Positions 32,206 to 45,600 of a stretch of 64,000 bases of DNA are shown one piece after another. The position numbers and the translations under genes are program-made. The DNA is from Heliopora coerulea (Eukaryota; Cnidaria; Anthozoa; Scleralcyonacea; Helioporidae). Positions within the stretch are counted from its first letter, which is position 1. Each line of letters starts with the position of its first letter. Below the pieces are notes generated by a model. It saw only the letters and a list, made by a program, of their open reading frames with translations, ran no database searches and was not told where the DNA came from. The stretch spans positions 1,676,001 to 1,740,000 of the forward strand of contig JASJOG010000028.1 of assembly GCA_030142905.1 (NCBI GenBank), read 5' to 3'.

Positions 32206-35200
32206 TTCGTAAAGTAGGCAATGTCTTTGGCCATGATACGCGATAATTTGCAGACTGAATAAGTTAGGTCTTTTCTTAATACTAATTTTTACAGCAAGCA
32301 TATATCCTGTCAAAATCTGATAAATATGGAAGGTCAAATGTTTGGTAGCTTATATAATCTACCTTTGTGTGGCTGTAGGGCATTTTGAAAAGTTCTGAAA
32401 TTTAGCTGAACTGCTATAGCTGACTTTATTCAAAGTCAGAGTTATTCTACTAGAGGGAATGAAGGGGATGCTTCCAGTCCTGCACCCCCTGTTTTACGCT
32501 TTCTTAAAATTTGCCTGAGGTAACAAAAATCCTTGATGCTCCCCTGCCGGGGGTAGCTACTTTTCTTAGTCTTCACTGACTTTCTCAACACTTTGCTGGG
32601 GAGATCACGCCTCTGGTTTTCCTGCAGAGGCCTTTTTCTCCACGCTATAAAAGTTCGCGCTATTTCTTTTGATGATCTGCGAGTCGATGTTGATGGTCGA
32701 CAGCTGTATTTTGCCCTTCATATCTAACTTTTGAAAACCTTCGTAATTATGCGGAATGTGTGAAGTGGTCCACAACATTCAAAGAAATATTTGCAGATGT
32801 TAAATATTCTTGAAGATATCTTTACATTTGTTGCTATCATAAAAAGAGCGTCTTCCATTTGAAGTATCAGCTCTGGAAAATGGAACTTGCGAACTTTTTT
32901 CTATAACTTTAACTTCGTAACAAGACGTTCTGATATAATAGTTAAAAAACAACAGTAGAAGACCACATTGCGTGACATTGCATACCTCGGAGACAAAAAT
33001 GTAAACAACAAAGGAGTGGAGAAAGTATGTGACAGTGTCAAGACTTAAAGACCTAGCTCCAACGAATGTTGAACCCATCGGCGTGATAGTGACCCGGTAG
33101 TAACTAGAATGCTATTTCCAGTGAGTTCGAAGAGCGAGTGTTATTGAGAAAAGCAAATATCTTACTGAGACATTAAAAGAAAGTTCAAAATTTGGGTCGA
33201 ATTTTATGGTATTTGAAAGGTTGTTTAAGATCGTAAGTCTTTGACCTGTATGAACCAAACTTCTCCGTTTCAAATTTGACCCACAGGTAAAAGGAGAATA
33301 GGAAGATCGAGCAAACAGAATCAATCACGCAGTAAATTTGAATAAGAATTACATGATTCTATAGTTTCACTTGCCCTCCTGCTTGGTCACTGAATACGCT
33401 CATTTCGTATTAGGAAAAGCCGCTGGATTGGGAATCAAACCCGATACTTTGAGGTGAAATTTTAATTGAAGAGAACAAGCATTTGAATAAAAACGGTAAG
33501 TTCGATTCTGTTTTTGAAAGACTTCATGTGCCTCGTCGTACTCAATGACAAGGGTAAACGATAAACTTGGCCAGGTACTACACTCGTTCCACAGGAAAGA
33601 TACGCAATTATATAACGTACCAGAAAATGAAAATAAAAAAAACAAATAGACAAAGAATGACTCGAGCGCATCAGGCTAGTCCTGAATTCCTCGTCAGTAA
33701 CCCTAAGTTGTTGCTGTTCTCTAATTTGGGACAACTAAATCTTGGCCGAACCAGAAAACAAATGACTGCAATTTTCCACTTGCTTCGGAGTTGGCCTCCA
33801 TTACGGCAGCATTTGTCGACTTACAACAAGTCTGAGCGTGTCCAAAATTAAATGGAAGTCGAAAAGTGTTTCTTTTACCGGCACTGTCTTGCGTGTTGAT
33901 TAGGTCATGGCGTTAATACCACTTGTCGTTGGTTGATTAAAGTTGACCAACTCGCTAGCACTTGGTCAAGGATTTAAAAAAATGGACCTACAAAACACAT
34001 TCGATTCAGTGGTGGTGGTCATGTGATGCGAGTCGTTTTTTTGAACAATTTTGTCTAACTGGCACATTCCACTTGTACACTGAACTTTGGTTGTGAACAA
34101 AACTCAACATCTAGTTTCCTATGAAAATTTCGCCAATCAGCTTTGAGTTATTGATGCTCGTCTATTCTTCTGTTCTTTCCAGCCTTTATTTGGCATAAAC
34201 GTGGAAGAATAAGTGCAAAGATATGTCGTTTCAGTCTTAAACGTTGATGGCTTAAGAGTGTTCGTTACTAAATGCAATCATGGTCAGTTATGCTCGTGTT
34301 CTGCAAACCTTAGTGACCCAGGAGAACTTCCAAAATTTAGCATTCCACCCTTACTAGCTCTGTTAATATTGAAATATACCCTTTTAAGCAGGTTTCATCT
34401 GTTTTGTACAAAAATGTTGTATGAAGGTTTCAGTTCGTCAGTGTATTACACCCCAAGATATGCTTGGTCAGATAATTTGGCATAGCATTGAATTAATAGG
34501 CAAGATTTAAAAATTACTTCACAGGTAAATTTAGTCAACTTGAGTTACCGATGGCATGTAATAAGATTTAAATTGCTCATTTATTGGTAAAACTGGATAT
34601 TCTCGATTCATGTAGCTTTCCTTTACGTTTCTGCAAAGTGCTGTCCTACTAGAACTAAAGAATAGTTAAGCGTTTGGAAGTGCAAAATTATCGTTTAGCT
34701 TTGGCTGATAGTTTATGGACGAGTGGGAACTATACGATATGTAAAAACAGTGGCTGTCCACGAAATTTTTTGGTGAGTTTACTTTGATTTGATCTTCAGC
34801 TAAGGCTGAAATTTCTCATCAAATTGGGAATTTTCTCAAACCTTCAGGTGGACTGACAGTCTTCCATATCATGGACTCCTGTGGGTTTAGGGGATGGTTA
34901 CATGGAAGAATTTCAGCTCAATTAGCCGAGTTGAAAACATTTCCGATTACCGAAGAAATATCAGCATGTAATGTAGCTGATATCGAAAGTAAAAACAAGC
35001 GGAAATATTTTGGTCGTTCTTGATTTGATATATTGACGTCACGCACACCAATGTTCAAAATTTCTGAGATCATCTCTCAATTCGTGTTTCGTACATATGT
35101 TGATAGTACTTTCTCTAAGAAACAGAGGAAGAGCAGGGCATCGGACAAGAAGCTCAAAGTTATTGACTAGAGACTGTTCAAGCTCTTGAACCGCGTGCAG

Positions 35201-38200
35201 ACAAGTAAGATTACCTACGTAGTGTATGGTTAACTGATATTAGCTGATATTATTGTATGATATCTGACACAACTATGATTCGAGCGAACATATTGAGTAT
35301 ACCTTGTTTGGTATGATGTTGGGGCAATGGTTCCGTCATACTTGCTTGAAGCAAGGCTGCGTTCATCTTATTTCTTGATTTAAAACTAGCAAGTCTTTGT
35401 TTTGGAGAACAGTTAATCACAGCAGGGTTGACTGAGTGGGCGCTCGTTCATTGTGACATTTTTCTTTAAGCTGTATACAAGCCTCGGCAAGCGTAATATT
35501 TGTAAAGGGTTACAACTTCTCTATTTCACATTTGCTCAACAGTATTTTTTACCGCCTCTGCCGGGAAATTTGCAGAACTATTTTTATTGCGATTCTAGTT
35601 ACTATGTTGAACAATATGTGCTTTGCATGCATGGGGCCTTTTTGGTCGCACTTACTTTATCAAAAGAATTTCATTGGCCTTTATTGGACGAGACCTTCAA
35701 GACCACCGTATCTTTTCCTTTTGAAAGGTATTTTTGTGCGTTCTTGAGACAGATAGTATCAACTAGTTGTTTCAGAACGTTCTTGAACTTCTTTAGATGA
35801 GGCATCCGACCAAAGTGGGTGAAAACCGATATAAATTTTAAAGTTCCCAAAAGAGAAAAATATCGCCACTGCTTACTGCAAGTCCGAAATTTCCCAAGGT
35901 TATTACTTTTCAAACGATGAAAGCGTTATTGAACTATCTTGGGTGCAGAAATATAACACAGTCGAACCACGGACGAACAATTTCAACTAATTTGTGTAGC
36001 TATGCCTTATATATATATATACATGTACTTAGTCTCATACGAAATTTACTATTTGCATATAATTACTGACCCGCATCAAAACCTATTGTTTTCACGCAGC
36101 ATTATATCAGGGAATGCAGAGAACAAAATTATGGAAGTCGATTTTGTAAAATTTTGCTTGCTGAATTCGCTGATATGATGCAGAGAAAACATTATGCAGG
36201 CAGCTGAGCCCACAGGCCTCAACTGCCTGCATTGTATCCAATAATGTTGCGTGTCTCAGTAATTATTTTTTAAGTATTTTGAATATAACCACATTGCACA
36301 TGTAAAAAACATAATGAACAATTATTGGATGAGGCTGAGGATGATGTCAAGAATTATCCAGACCGAGGTCAATGTTATACATTCAAAACAGCGATAGATG
36401 CAAGAAAAGATTTGCACTTAGAGTCGTACAAGTAAGTTTTCAAACTGCTGCAGGCCAATTTTTACTGTTTTGTAATTTTCGCGGTCTTGAGGTGGTTACG
36501 TCATCACCGTCCAATAATTTTTTTGGACCGCTCCGTCGAATGATTCAAGCTATTCTACGGAAATAATATCACGGCTTCCGGACGTTGAGAATTAACTGGT
36601 GAATGTCGACCAATAAGAAACAAGAATGAAGTGTGAATGTATAATAATAGTTTTTAAAGACTACCCATGATCCGAAAACTTTTGTACCGTAGAGAGGAGC
36701 TGGTTAGGCATTAAATACACCCCTCACTGGTGTTTCGGACCAGGCGGCATATATTTTTTAAAGGATATATGCTGTGGCCATTAACGTGTAATAGTCCAGT
36801 TCTCCCTGTTCTGGTTATGACACAGAGGATTAATAAAGTACATACTTCAGACGCCTGTCTTAAAGTGTAGCCCCAGACCATCCCACTACTGTGTACATTT
36901 ATTAATATGCTCGTTTTAAACTACAGCAACTTGGGAAATGCCAGTAGCAGCGGTTGGGTTATCAATATCGGATTATATTACGATATCTCTAAACAACCCT
37001 TTTACCAACAGAGGAATGGAAAAGAAAACCTAAACAAGTATTACATAGATTTGAATAAAAATTCCTAGTCTCTTATTGTTTCATAGCCCTCCCGTCAGGT
37101 CGTTGAGTAAACTGGTAAAATGAGACGGCTTGAGAAATCATTATTTATAGGTTGCTTCGAAAGTCTGTTGGCGTCATCAGTGTTAGAAGGGGGTTTGTAA
37201 TTTGGACGTTTAGAGTTCATTGGCAGTACCTTTTTTGAGGCTAATGATGCCCAGAAATCCTAGGATCTGGTCGACAGGACTGGTTTTCATCTTTAACATG
37301 CCAGCAGCGGACTCGATGATTAAGGACAGAAATATGAGGCGCAGTCAGTGCAATCATCCTCATGTACCACCTACATTTTTGGGGGGGAATTTTATCAATC
37401 AGGCTTGTTCCACAGACTGACTTAGCTCTCGTTCTATGCCTTGCTCAATAAGTATAGGTTCCTGTGAGAAGTGTGCTTATTTTGATTTGGTAATTTCTGT
37501 CGATACAGCTGTTGTTTCCTGCCATTATTTAATAGAATTTTGTGGGACCTGCTTCTTTACATGTCTTTTTAACCTTCATTGTTTAAATCTTAACGGCTGA
37601 AGACAACTAATATTCTAATTTACCTTATGGCAAATTGTATTTGTGTTGACCTGAAATTAAAGAATTTAATAACTGTTACTATCAGGTTCAAATTTATTTA
37701 GATATCTCCCTTGACACAGCTGTTAAGGTTTCGTTTTACGTAATTCGCATCCCTTTTGAGTATTGAAGTATTGACCAGTTACAAAAAGATTTCGATCTAA
37801 TCCATCCAACTTGTACTACCCCACAGCAAGGTCATCTTCCATACTATTCCCATAACAGATGGATGATATGACAGTCGAGTTGGTTCTTCCTGAAGGTTTT
37901 ATTTCATCCCTTGAACGAGATTTCCCGTCGCCTTTTCTGAGAGATCTGGAAGATATCTCGAGACCTTTGGTATACTCCAGATCTCGTTTGAAAATAGTTA
38001 ATATCAACTTTTTGTTGGAAAGGAATAAGGGGGTTGTTCTTGCTATGGAATTCCGGAACGGGGATGGATTGGATCAGGGTTTGCCTGCTAATGTACCGAA
38101 TTATTCAGACTTTTTGATTACTCCCTGTACAGCACATGGGCAACATTTTGCGTCTTAGAAATTACCGAATCCCTCAACTCATGACTGCTATTCTTTCTTT

Positions 38201-40707
38201 TCCTAACCAGTTTCTCCGTCTTGGCATCATCCTCACAAATATTGACACAAAAAATAGCCCGATGCTAACCCGGTCCATGTTCAAGATATCTGCATAATTC
38301 ATACTGGGCATTCGTTGCCTCAAGTTACAGCCGACGTGCCCACTTTCAAAGAGTTGTCAACTATGAACAAAATGAGTGGTTTCATCCTTAGCAACCGCAC
38401 CACCTATTGACTAAAATATCATAGAGACGAATAACAACCGAAATCAAAACGGTTTTTGACCTTGTCAGATATTCACCACAGCAGCCAAAATTTAGCGTGA
38501 AAACAGTAAAATGTGTATTAAACTGTTTCTTGAATTTTGAATGCAAAATCTTCTTTTAAACGGTGTTTTCCCATTGACAAAGAAATTTATAATAATGAGA
38601 GGGCATAAAAATCTGATCCCATTTTTCTTAGCTAATTTAAGTTTTGTAAATGAAAACTTTATTCACTGACGTTACCGTCCTGTGTGCGTTTTCGGGGTTC
38701 ATAATTCCATATCTGCTATTGGACCACGTGAATTACTTGGGCAAGTGGCCTATTACACTTTGTAGAAATTTGTGATGTTTCATTGTGGTTAATTACAAAG
38801 CTTTCGTGCTACATATATTGGAACATGGTTAGCAGTGCGCGCAATGAATGCCCTTAACTGCTAGTTTGTGGTGTTGTTTGCTCTTCTTTGGATGCATTTG
38901 ACGTTATTAAAACATATTTAAGAATCGAATTCTTGTAGTTCAGGTCAGTTTTCCGAAAATAGGCAACGTATTTTTAGATGATTTTAGATGCTTTTGTAAC
39001 AATTATACTGTCAGTTAATGCATCCCTCACTGGAATAGCGTTTCACAAGTACTTCTCACTGTTGGAGAGAGCCACATTGAAAGCTATTATCCAATAAATA
39101 ATGAAATTGATGTGTAGAAAATATGAGTGAATGTTTTTTTAAGTTTTGTATTTTGGTAATTCTATACAAAAGCTACCCTTTGTGATGAGGCCATGATTCA
39201 AATTCTTTTTTCAGAACACACCTAATGTTGCCCCAGCCAGGTAGAGAAACTTTATAGATCCGTGTTAAACTCTTCGTTGGACACTCTAGATTTGCAGTTA
39301 AATTTTGTCGAGGATCTTCTTTCTTTAAGCCATTTCCCACTAAGCGGTATTTTTCATTCAAAGCGAATTTAATCGCTAGGGTTTGCAATGAGCATGCGCA
39401 CAGGACGCAGCTGCAGCGAAAAATGGTCGCTTTGCGACTGCTGAAAAAACAGGGATCAAGTTCTTCCTTTATCTTACCAAAAAAAGAGACGTATTCAATA
39501 ATAATTAACCAATTAGATCACAAGTTGCATGGAAAGTTATTAAAATGGAGGACAGTGCATGTGATTAAAGTCATCGGCCAGGAAACAATCATACTTGGAA
39601 AACGTTTTTAGCTAAAGCTAAAGTTTGGGATATTCTGACTTGGCGAAGGAAATACTCTTGGTCATACAGAAGTTTATAATGAAGTGAAATTTTCTTTCCA
39701 CCAACGTTCGACATAGATTTGTCCAGCCTGGGACTTTTTTCTATATTCTTGCCTTCCATGACAAAGAACTAATAACTATAAAAAATATATTTCAGAAACC
39801 ACCTCTTGTCTAAAGCAGCCAATTTAGGCGACTAGTTTTTTTTATATTTGCACTAAGTGCAAGTTAGTTCCTTGTGGACATTAAAAAGGGCCTTTCGAAT
39901 ACTGTTGCAGAAAAACATTCGACTCTTGTGAAAAAAATGTACCTTGCAGTACGAAAGAAGGCAGCCCGGGAAAATGTTTTCCTTGGTTTTTGAAAGAAAC
40001 TAAAACTGGAAATTTTATCAAATTATCTTGAGCAGTAGATTTTCCTAAATTGTAGCGATTGCTTTTCTGTGAAATTTTTAAATACGGAAGCGCCACGCGA
40101 TCAGTAGGAAGGGATCACCTTCATGAGAAACTATTAAGCGCTCATCTATTCCAACTCTAATGTAGAGCATCGACCGCGTGAGAGCTGGAATGTTAGCCTC
40201 GTAGAACGACAGACATTTTTCTGTACATTTGTTAATTCACGTGAACATAGGAATTAACTTCCGTTCCCGTTGAGATTACCAACCAACTAAAATTTGACAG
40301 GGTATTGAGTCTTGGCCCTATGACACAGTTCCATTTATTATGAAACCCCTAATACTTCACTAATATGTCATTATATACCAGTATTTATATATATTCCAGT
40401 ATCTATACCAGTATTTTATTTCACTACTTGTTTTCTTTCGTTTGATTTTAGTTCTGTGCTGTTTTTCTGAGGCAGAGTCTCGTTTTTGAAAAACATTCCC
40501 CATTTAGTTGTAAAATTATTTGCTTGTTTTGATGTTACATAGTTTTATTAACTGCTTAATCAGACAAGGAAAAAGAAACGTTGAACGTGGATCCTAGCCT
40601 TCAGAAGACTCTGAGAATGCCCATGTAACACGAAGGTAAATCTAGCTTTTTTCGTCATCGTACTAGCTGTGGATTAAATATTAACTGTCCCCGTCGATAT
40701 CGCTCAG
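32206..40707. other. Long non-coding stretch
   Basis: Short open frames occur on both strands, but none shows domain motifs, long length or paired splice sites. A 99-codon frame at 37859-38158 begins just after CAG and is the least unlikely exon. A diverged sequence of about 80 bases near 33320 recurs near 37045, indicating an old dispersed repeat. A (TA)n run lies at about 36009-36022. A possible 5'-UTR exon of the TPR gene lies near 40563-40636. Confidence 0.35.
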
Positions 40708-40798
40708 GAAGAATTGCTCAAAAAATTTGCGCTGGAACGAGGAGGTAAAAAGCAAGGAGATGCATACCTAGGGTTAGGACTTGCCAATAACAACATTG
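40708..40798 (+). CDS. Upstream TPR exon of the TPR-peptidase gene
   Basis: After a CTCAG acceptor the frame reads EELLKKFALERGGKKQGDAY and LGLGLANNNIG, then a GTAAAT donor in phase 1. The sequence matches the 40-residue TPR unit of the array that starts 1.8 kb downstream, where an acceptor of the same phase opens in mid-unit. No start codon is present in this exon. It is either an internal exon of a longer gene or a relic of a shortened one. Confidence 0.5.
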
Positions 40799-42636
40799 GT
40801 AAATATCCAAAATTTCTTTGGCAATTTTCTACGGTTTTTAGTCGAATTTTGTCAACGATATGAACATTTACATGATGCAATTTTTACAAAAATTAATTTG
40901 GACAATTTTGAGAAATTATTACGGATGTCAAATTGACCACATAGCCGGATATTCATCAAGGATGGGGAATCTAGCCTGAAGAGTTAGCGCGTTGAAAAGG
41001 CGCTCCACGATGTGCTTGCAAACCCTCCTCGTATTCCTACTCGATGGCCATACTTAAATACCACACGAAACATCTTTCACTTAGCTTGGTAAAACGAAGT
41101 GTTAAAAAGCACGACGATTGAGAGAATTACGACACACTTGAAGAATTTGCAGTGCAAATTAGGAGCATTTTCAAAATGTAGGCGAAAGAGTCATTCACAA
41201 CATCATTTTGAGCATGGGCAGACTCAATGATTGTTTGATGGAGAACAAAGTTAGGTGGATTTTAACAGATTGAAAAATAAAAGCATGTGTTATTCATACA
41301 TCAGAATTACATCGTCCTCACAACTTGAACTTATATTGTTTGTTATTAGACATTCTCCTCTTCGGAGAACATCTGAAACAGTTTTCGTGCGAGATACCCC
41401 TATCTATAAGGCCCAAATGGATATCATATCGAACACGATATACTGTCTACACTCTATATAAACAAATGTTCATTAAAATGTCATTTTTAAATTTTAGATG
41501 TATATCGTCCAAGTATAAACTGTCTAGGTGGTAACAAATTGTATTCATGAATGAATACAATTCTAGCAATTTAACAAGTCTAAAGGACAATTGAACAACA
41601 AGATCGTCATTGATCTGAACATAACACAAACGTGGAAAAACATTTCCAAGAGGCCACCTCTACGTGATCTTGTTCCGCAACTTGATTATTGAAGGAAAAT
41701 AGTTTAATCGGACGGACAAAATATCCATCTCCCAGTCGTGCATGACTACGTTTTTATTTATGAGCGCGAAAGTGTGCTTGGTCATAAAAAAATTCAGTAT
41801 TTTCGATTTGAGCCTAAAGTGTCTAGTGTACTGAGTTTTGAGAGCAGGAAGATTGACCGTAATTTGTCCGAGTAGCATAAGGAGAAAGTCGTAGTGAGGT
41901 ATCATTTGAAGAGACCACCTGAAATCGTTCAAGAAGATGCATTCCGTCGTTTTGGCCCAACTCCAGGCAAACGCAACTCTAGCCAGATTTAAAAGGTGGA
42001 AAATATCTCATTCAAGAGACTTAATGTTAAATTCTTCCACAGTTTGCTAGAATATCATGATATTTATGTACTTACCACACCCTCTTTCGAGAATTTCTGC
42101 AAAACATCTATCGCGAACAGTGGCATTTCTCTCCCGGTTACCTTCGACAAACACTACACGTTTGGGTGTAGTTCAAAGATAACCATAAAAAAAGAAACAG
42201 GTTGACATTAAAGCACAAGTTGTGGAATCTGCAGTTTGTTTGCTCTCTTTATAACTCTGTGTTTTGCATAGAACCGATTGCGCTTGCCATTTCGAGCAAT
42301 TCAGCGTCAACAAATGCGAACCCACTTGATGGATCAGTGATCATGGGAAAAAGGCGAATGATTAATGGACCCAAAAACGATAAAATCACGTATCAAAAAA
42401 TTATGGGAGACGTTAGAACAGCTAAAATGGTGTTTTAAGGATCGGCAATATTAAAATCCTCAAAAATAACCCAATCTCCTGTGACGGTTGAGTATCGGAC
42501 AAGTCAAATTTATCCGCTTGACCAACATTGCTAAAAAGGGGAGGGAGGGATAATCACTCGAACCATCTCTGACTAAATAACACAGTTCACCTACCATAAG
42601 AACGATCGTCTCAACATATTTCCCTCCTGATCGTAG

Positions 42637-45600
42637 GTTTAGGACGTGCCAATAAGAACATTGGTGAATGTCAAGTAACCTGAGAATATTATCAGAAATC
42701 CTTGAAAATTGCACAAGAACTAGGAAACAAAAGGCAAGAAGTAAACGCATACCTAACGTTACGAGATGCCTATAAGAACATTGGTGAATACCAAATAGCC
42801 ATGGAATATCAGAAAGCCCCAAAACATTCACAAGAACGAGGACAGAAATGGAAAAAAGGAAACACGTACCTAGAGTATGGAGATGCCAACATTAATATTA
42901 GTAAATATCAAACAGGCAGTGAATATTGTCGGAAAGCCCCGAAAATTGCAGAAGAAGAAGGAGACAAAACACAAGAACGAGACGCGTACCTAGGGTTAGG
43001 AGTTGCGAAAAACAGCATCGGTGAATATCAAACAGCCAGGGAATATTATCAGAACGCTCTGAAAATTGCACAAGAACGAGGAGACAAATGGCAAGAAGGA
43101 GACGCGTACCGAGGGTTAGGAGATGCCAATAACAACATTGGTGAACATCAAATAGCCAGGGAATATTATCAGAAAGCTCTGAAAATTGCACAAGAACGAG
43201 GAGACAAAAGGCAAGAAGGAAATGCATACCGAGGGTTAGGAGCTGCGAATAATAACATCGGTGAATATCAAATAGCCAGGGAATATTATCAGAACGCTCT
43301 GAAAATTGCACAAGAACGAGGAGACAAATGGCTAGAAGGAGACGCGTACGGAGGGTTAGGAGATGCCAATGACAACATTGGTGAACATCAAATAGCCAGG
43401 GAATATTATCAGAAAGCCCTGAAAATTGCACAAGAACGAGGAGACAAAAGGCAAGAAGAAAATGCATACCGAGGGTTAGGAGTTGCAAATAACAACATCG
43501 GTGAATATCAAACAGCCAGGGAATATTATCACAAAGCTCTGAAAATTGCACAAGAACTAGGACATGAAAGGCAAGAAGGAAATGCATACCGAGGGTTAGG
43601 AGTTGCGAATAACAACATCGGCCAATATCAAACAGCCAGGGAATACTATCAGAAAGCTCTGAAAATTGCACAAGAACAAGGAGACAAATGGCAAGAAGGA
43701 GACGCGTACCGAGGGTTAGGAGATGCCAATAACAACATTGGTGAACATCAAATAGCCAGGGAATATTATCAGAAAGCCCTGAAAATTGCTCAAGAACGAG
43801 GAGACAAAAGGCAAGAAGGAAATGCTTACCGAGGGTTAGGAGTTGCGAATGACAACATTGGTGAATATCAAATAGCCAGAGAATATTATCAGAAAGCCCT
43901 GAAAATTGCTCAAGAACGAGGAGACAAAAGACAAGAAGGAAAAGCATACCTGGGGTTAGGAGACGCCAATGACAATATTGGTGAACATCAAATAGCCAGG
44001 GAATATTATCAGAAAGCTCTGAAAATTGTACGAGAACGAGGAGACAAAAGGCAAGAAGGAGAAGCATACCTGGGGTTAGGAGACGCCAATGACAATATTG
44101 GTGAACATCAAATAGCCAGGGAATATTATCAGAAAGCTGTGAAAATTGCACGAGAACGAGGAGACAAAAGGCAAGAAGGAAAAGCATACCTGGGGTTAGG
44201 AGATGCCAATGACAACATTGGTGAACATCAAATAGCCAGGGAATATTATCAGAAAGCTGTGAAAATTGCACGAGAACGAGGAGACAAAAGGCAAGAAGGA
44301 AATGTATACCTGGGGTTAGGAGATGCCAATGACAACTTTGGTGAACATCAAATAGCCAGGGAATATTATCAGAAAGCTGTGAAAATTGCACGAGAACGAG
44401 GAGACAAAAGGCAAGAAGGAAAAGCATACCTGGGGTTAGGAGATGCCAATGACAACATTGGTGAACATCAAATAGCCAGGGAATATTATCAGAAAGCTGT
44501 GAAAATTGCACGAGAACGAGGAGACAAAAGGCAAGAAGGAAAAGCATACCTGGGGTTAGGAGACGCCAATGACAACATTGGTGAACATCAAATAGCCAGG
44601 GAATATTATCAGAAAGCTGTGAAAATTGCACGAGAACGAGGAGACAAAAGGCAAGAAGGAAAAGCATACCTGGGGTTAGGAGACGCCAATGACAACATTG
44701 GTGAACATCAAATAGCCAGGGAATATTATCAAAAAGCTGTGAAAATTGCACAAGAACGAGGAGACAAAAGGCAAGAAGGAAAAGCATACCTGGGGTTAGG
44801 AGACGCCAATGACAACATTGGTGAACATCAAATAGCCAGGGAATATTATCAGAAAGCTGTGAAAATTGCACGAGAACGAGGAGACAAAAGGCAAGAAGGA
44901 AAAGCATACCTGGGGTTAGGAGACGCCAATGACAACATTGGTGAACATCAAATAGCCAGGGAATATTATCAGAAAGCTCTGAAAATTGCACAAGAACGAG
45001 GAGACAAAAGGCAAAAAGGAAAAGCATACCTGGGGTTAGGAGATGCCAATGACAACATTGGTGAACATCAAATAGCCAGGGAATATTATCAGAAAGCTCT
45101 GAAAATTGCACAAGAACGAGGAGACAAAAGGCAAGAAGGAATTGCATACCTGGGGTTAGGAGATGCCATTGACAACATTGGTGAACATCAAATAGCCAGG
45201 GAATATTATCAGAAAGCCCTGAAAATTGCACAAGAACGAGGAGACAAAAGGCAAGAAGCAATTGCATACCGAGGGTTAGGAGTTGCGAATAACAACATCG
45301 GTGAATATCAAACAGCCAGGGAATATTATCACAAAGCTCTGAAAATTGCACAAGAACTAGGACATGAAAGGCAAGAAGGAAATGCATACCGAGGGTTAGG
45401 AGTTGCGAATAACAACATCGGCCAATATCAAACAGCCAGGAAATATTATCAGAAAGCTCTGAAAATTGCACAAGAACAAGGAGACAAATGGCAAGAAGGA
45501 GACGCGTACCGAGGGTTAGGAGATGCCAATAACAACATTGGTGAACATCAAATAGCCAGGGAATATTATCAGAAAGCTCTGAAAATTGCACAAGAACGGG

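Noticed and set aside
33400..33470. tRNA-like T-arm on the minus strand
   Set aside because: Only a GGTTTGATTCC-like fragment is present. No acceptor, D-arm or anticodon stem can be folded.
37859..38158. 99-codon plus-strand frame after a CAG
   Set aside because: No recognisable motif, no downstream partner exon and no clear donor. Kept only as an unlikely exon.
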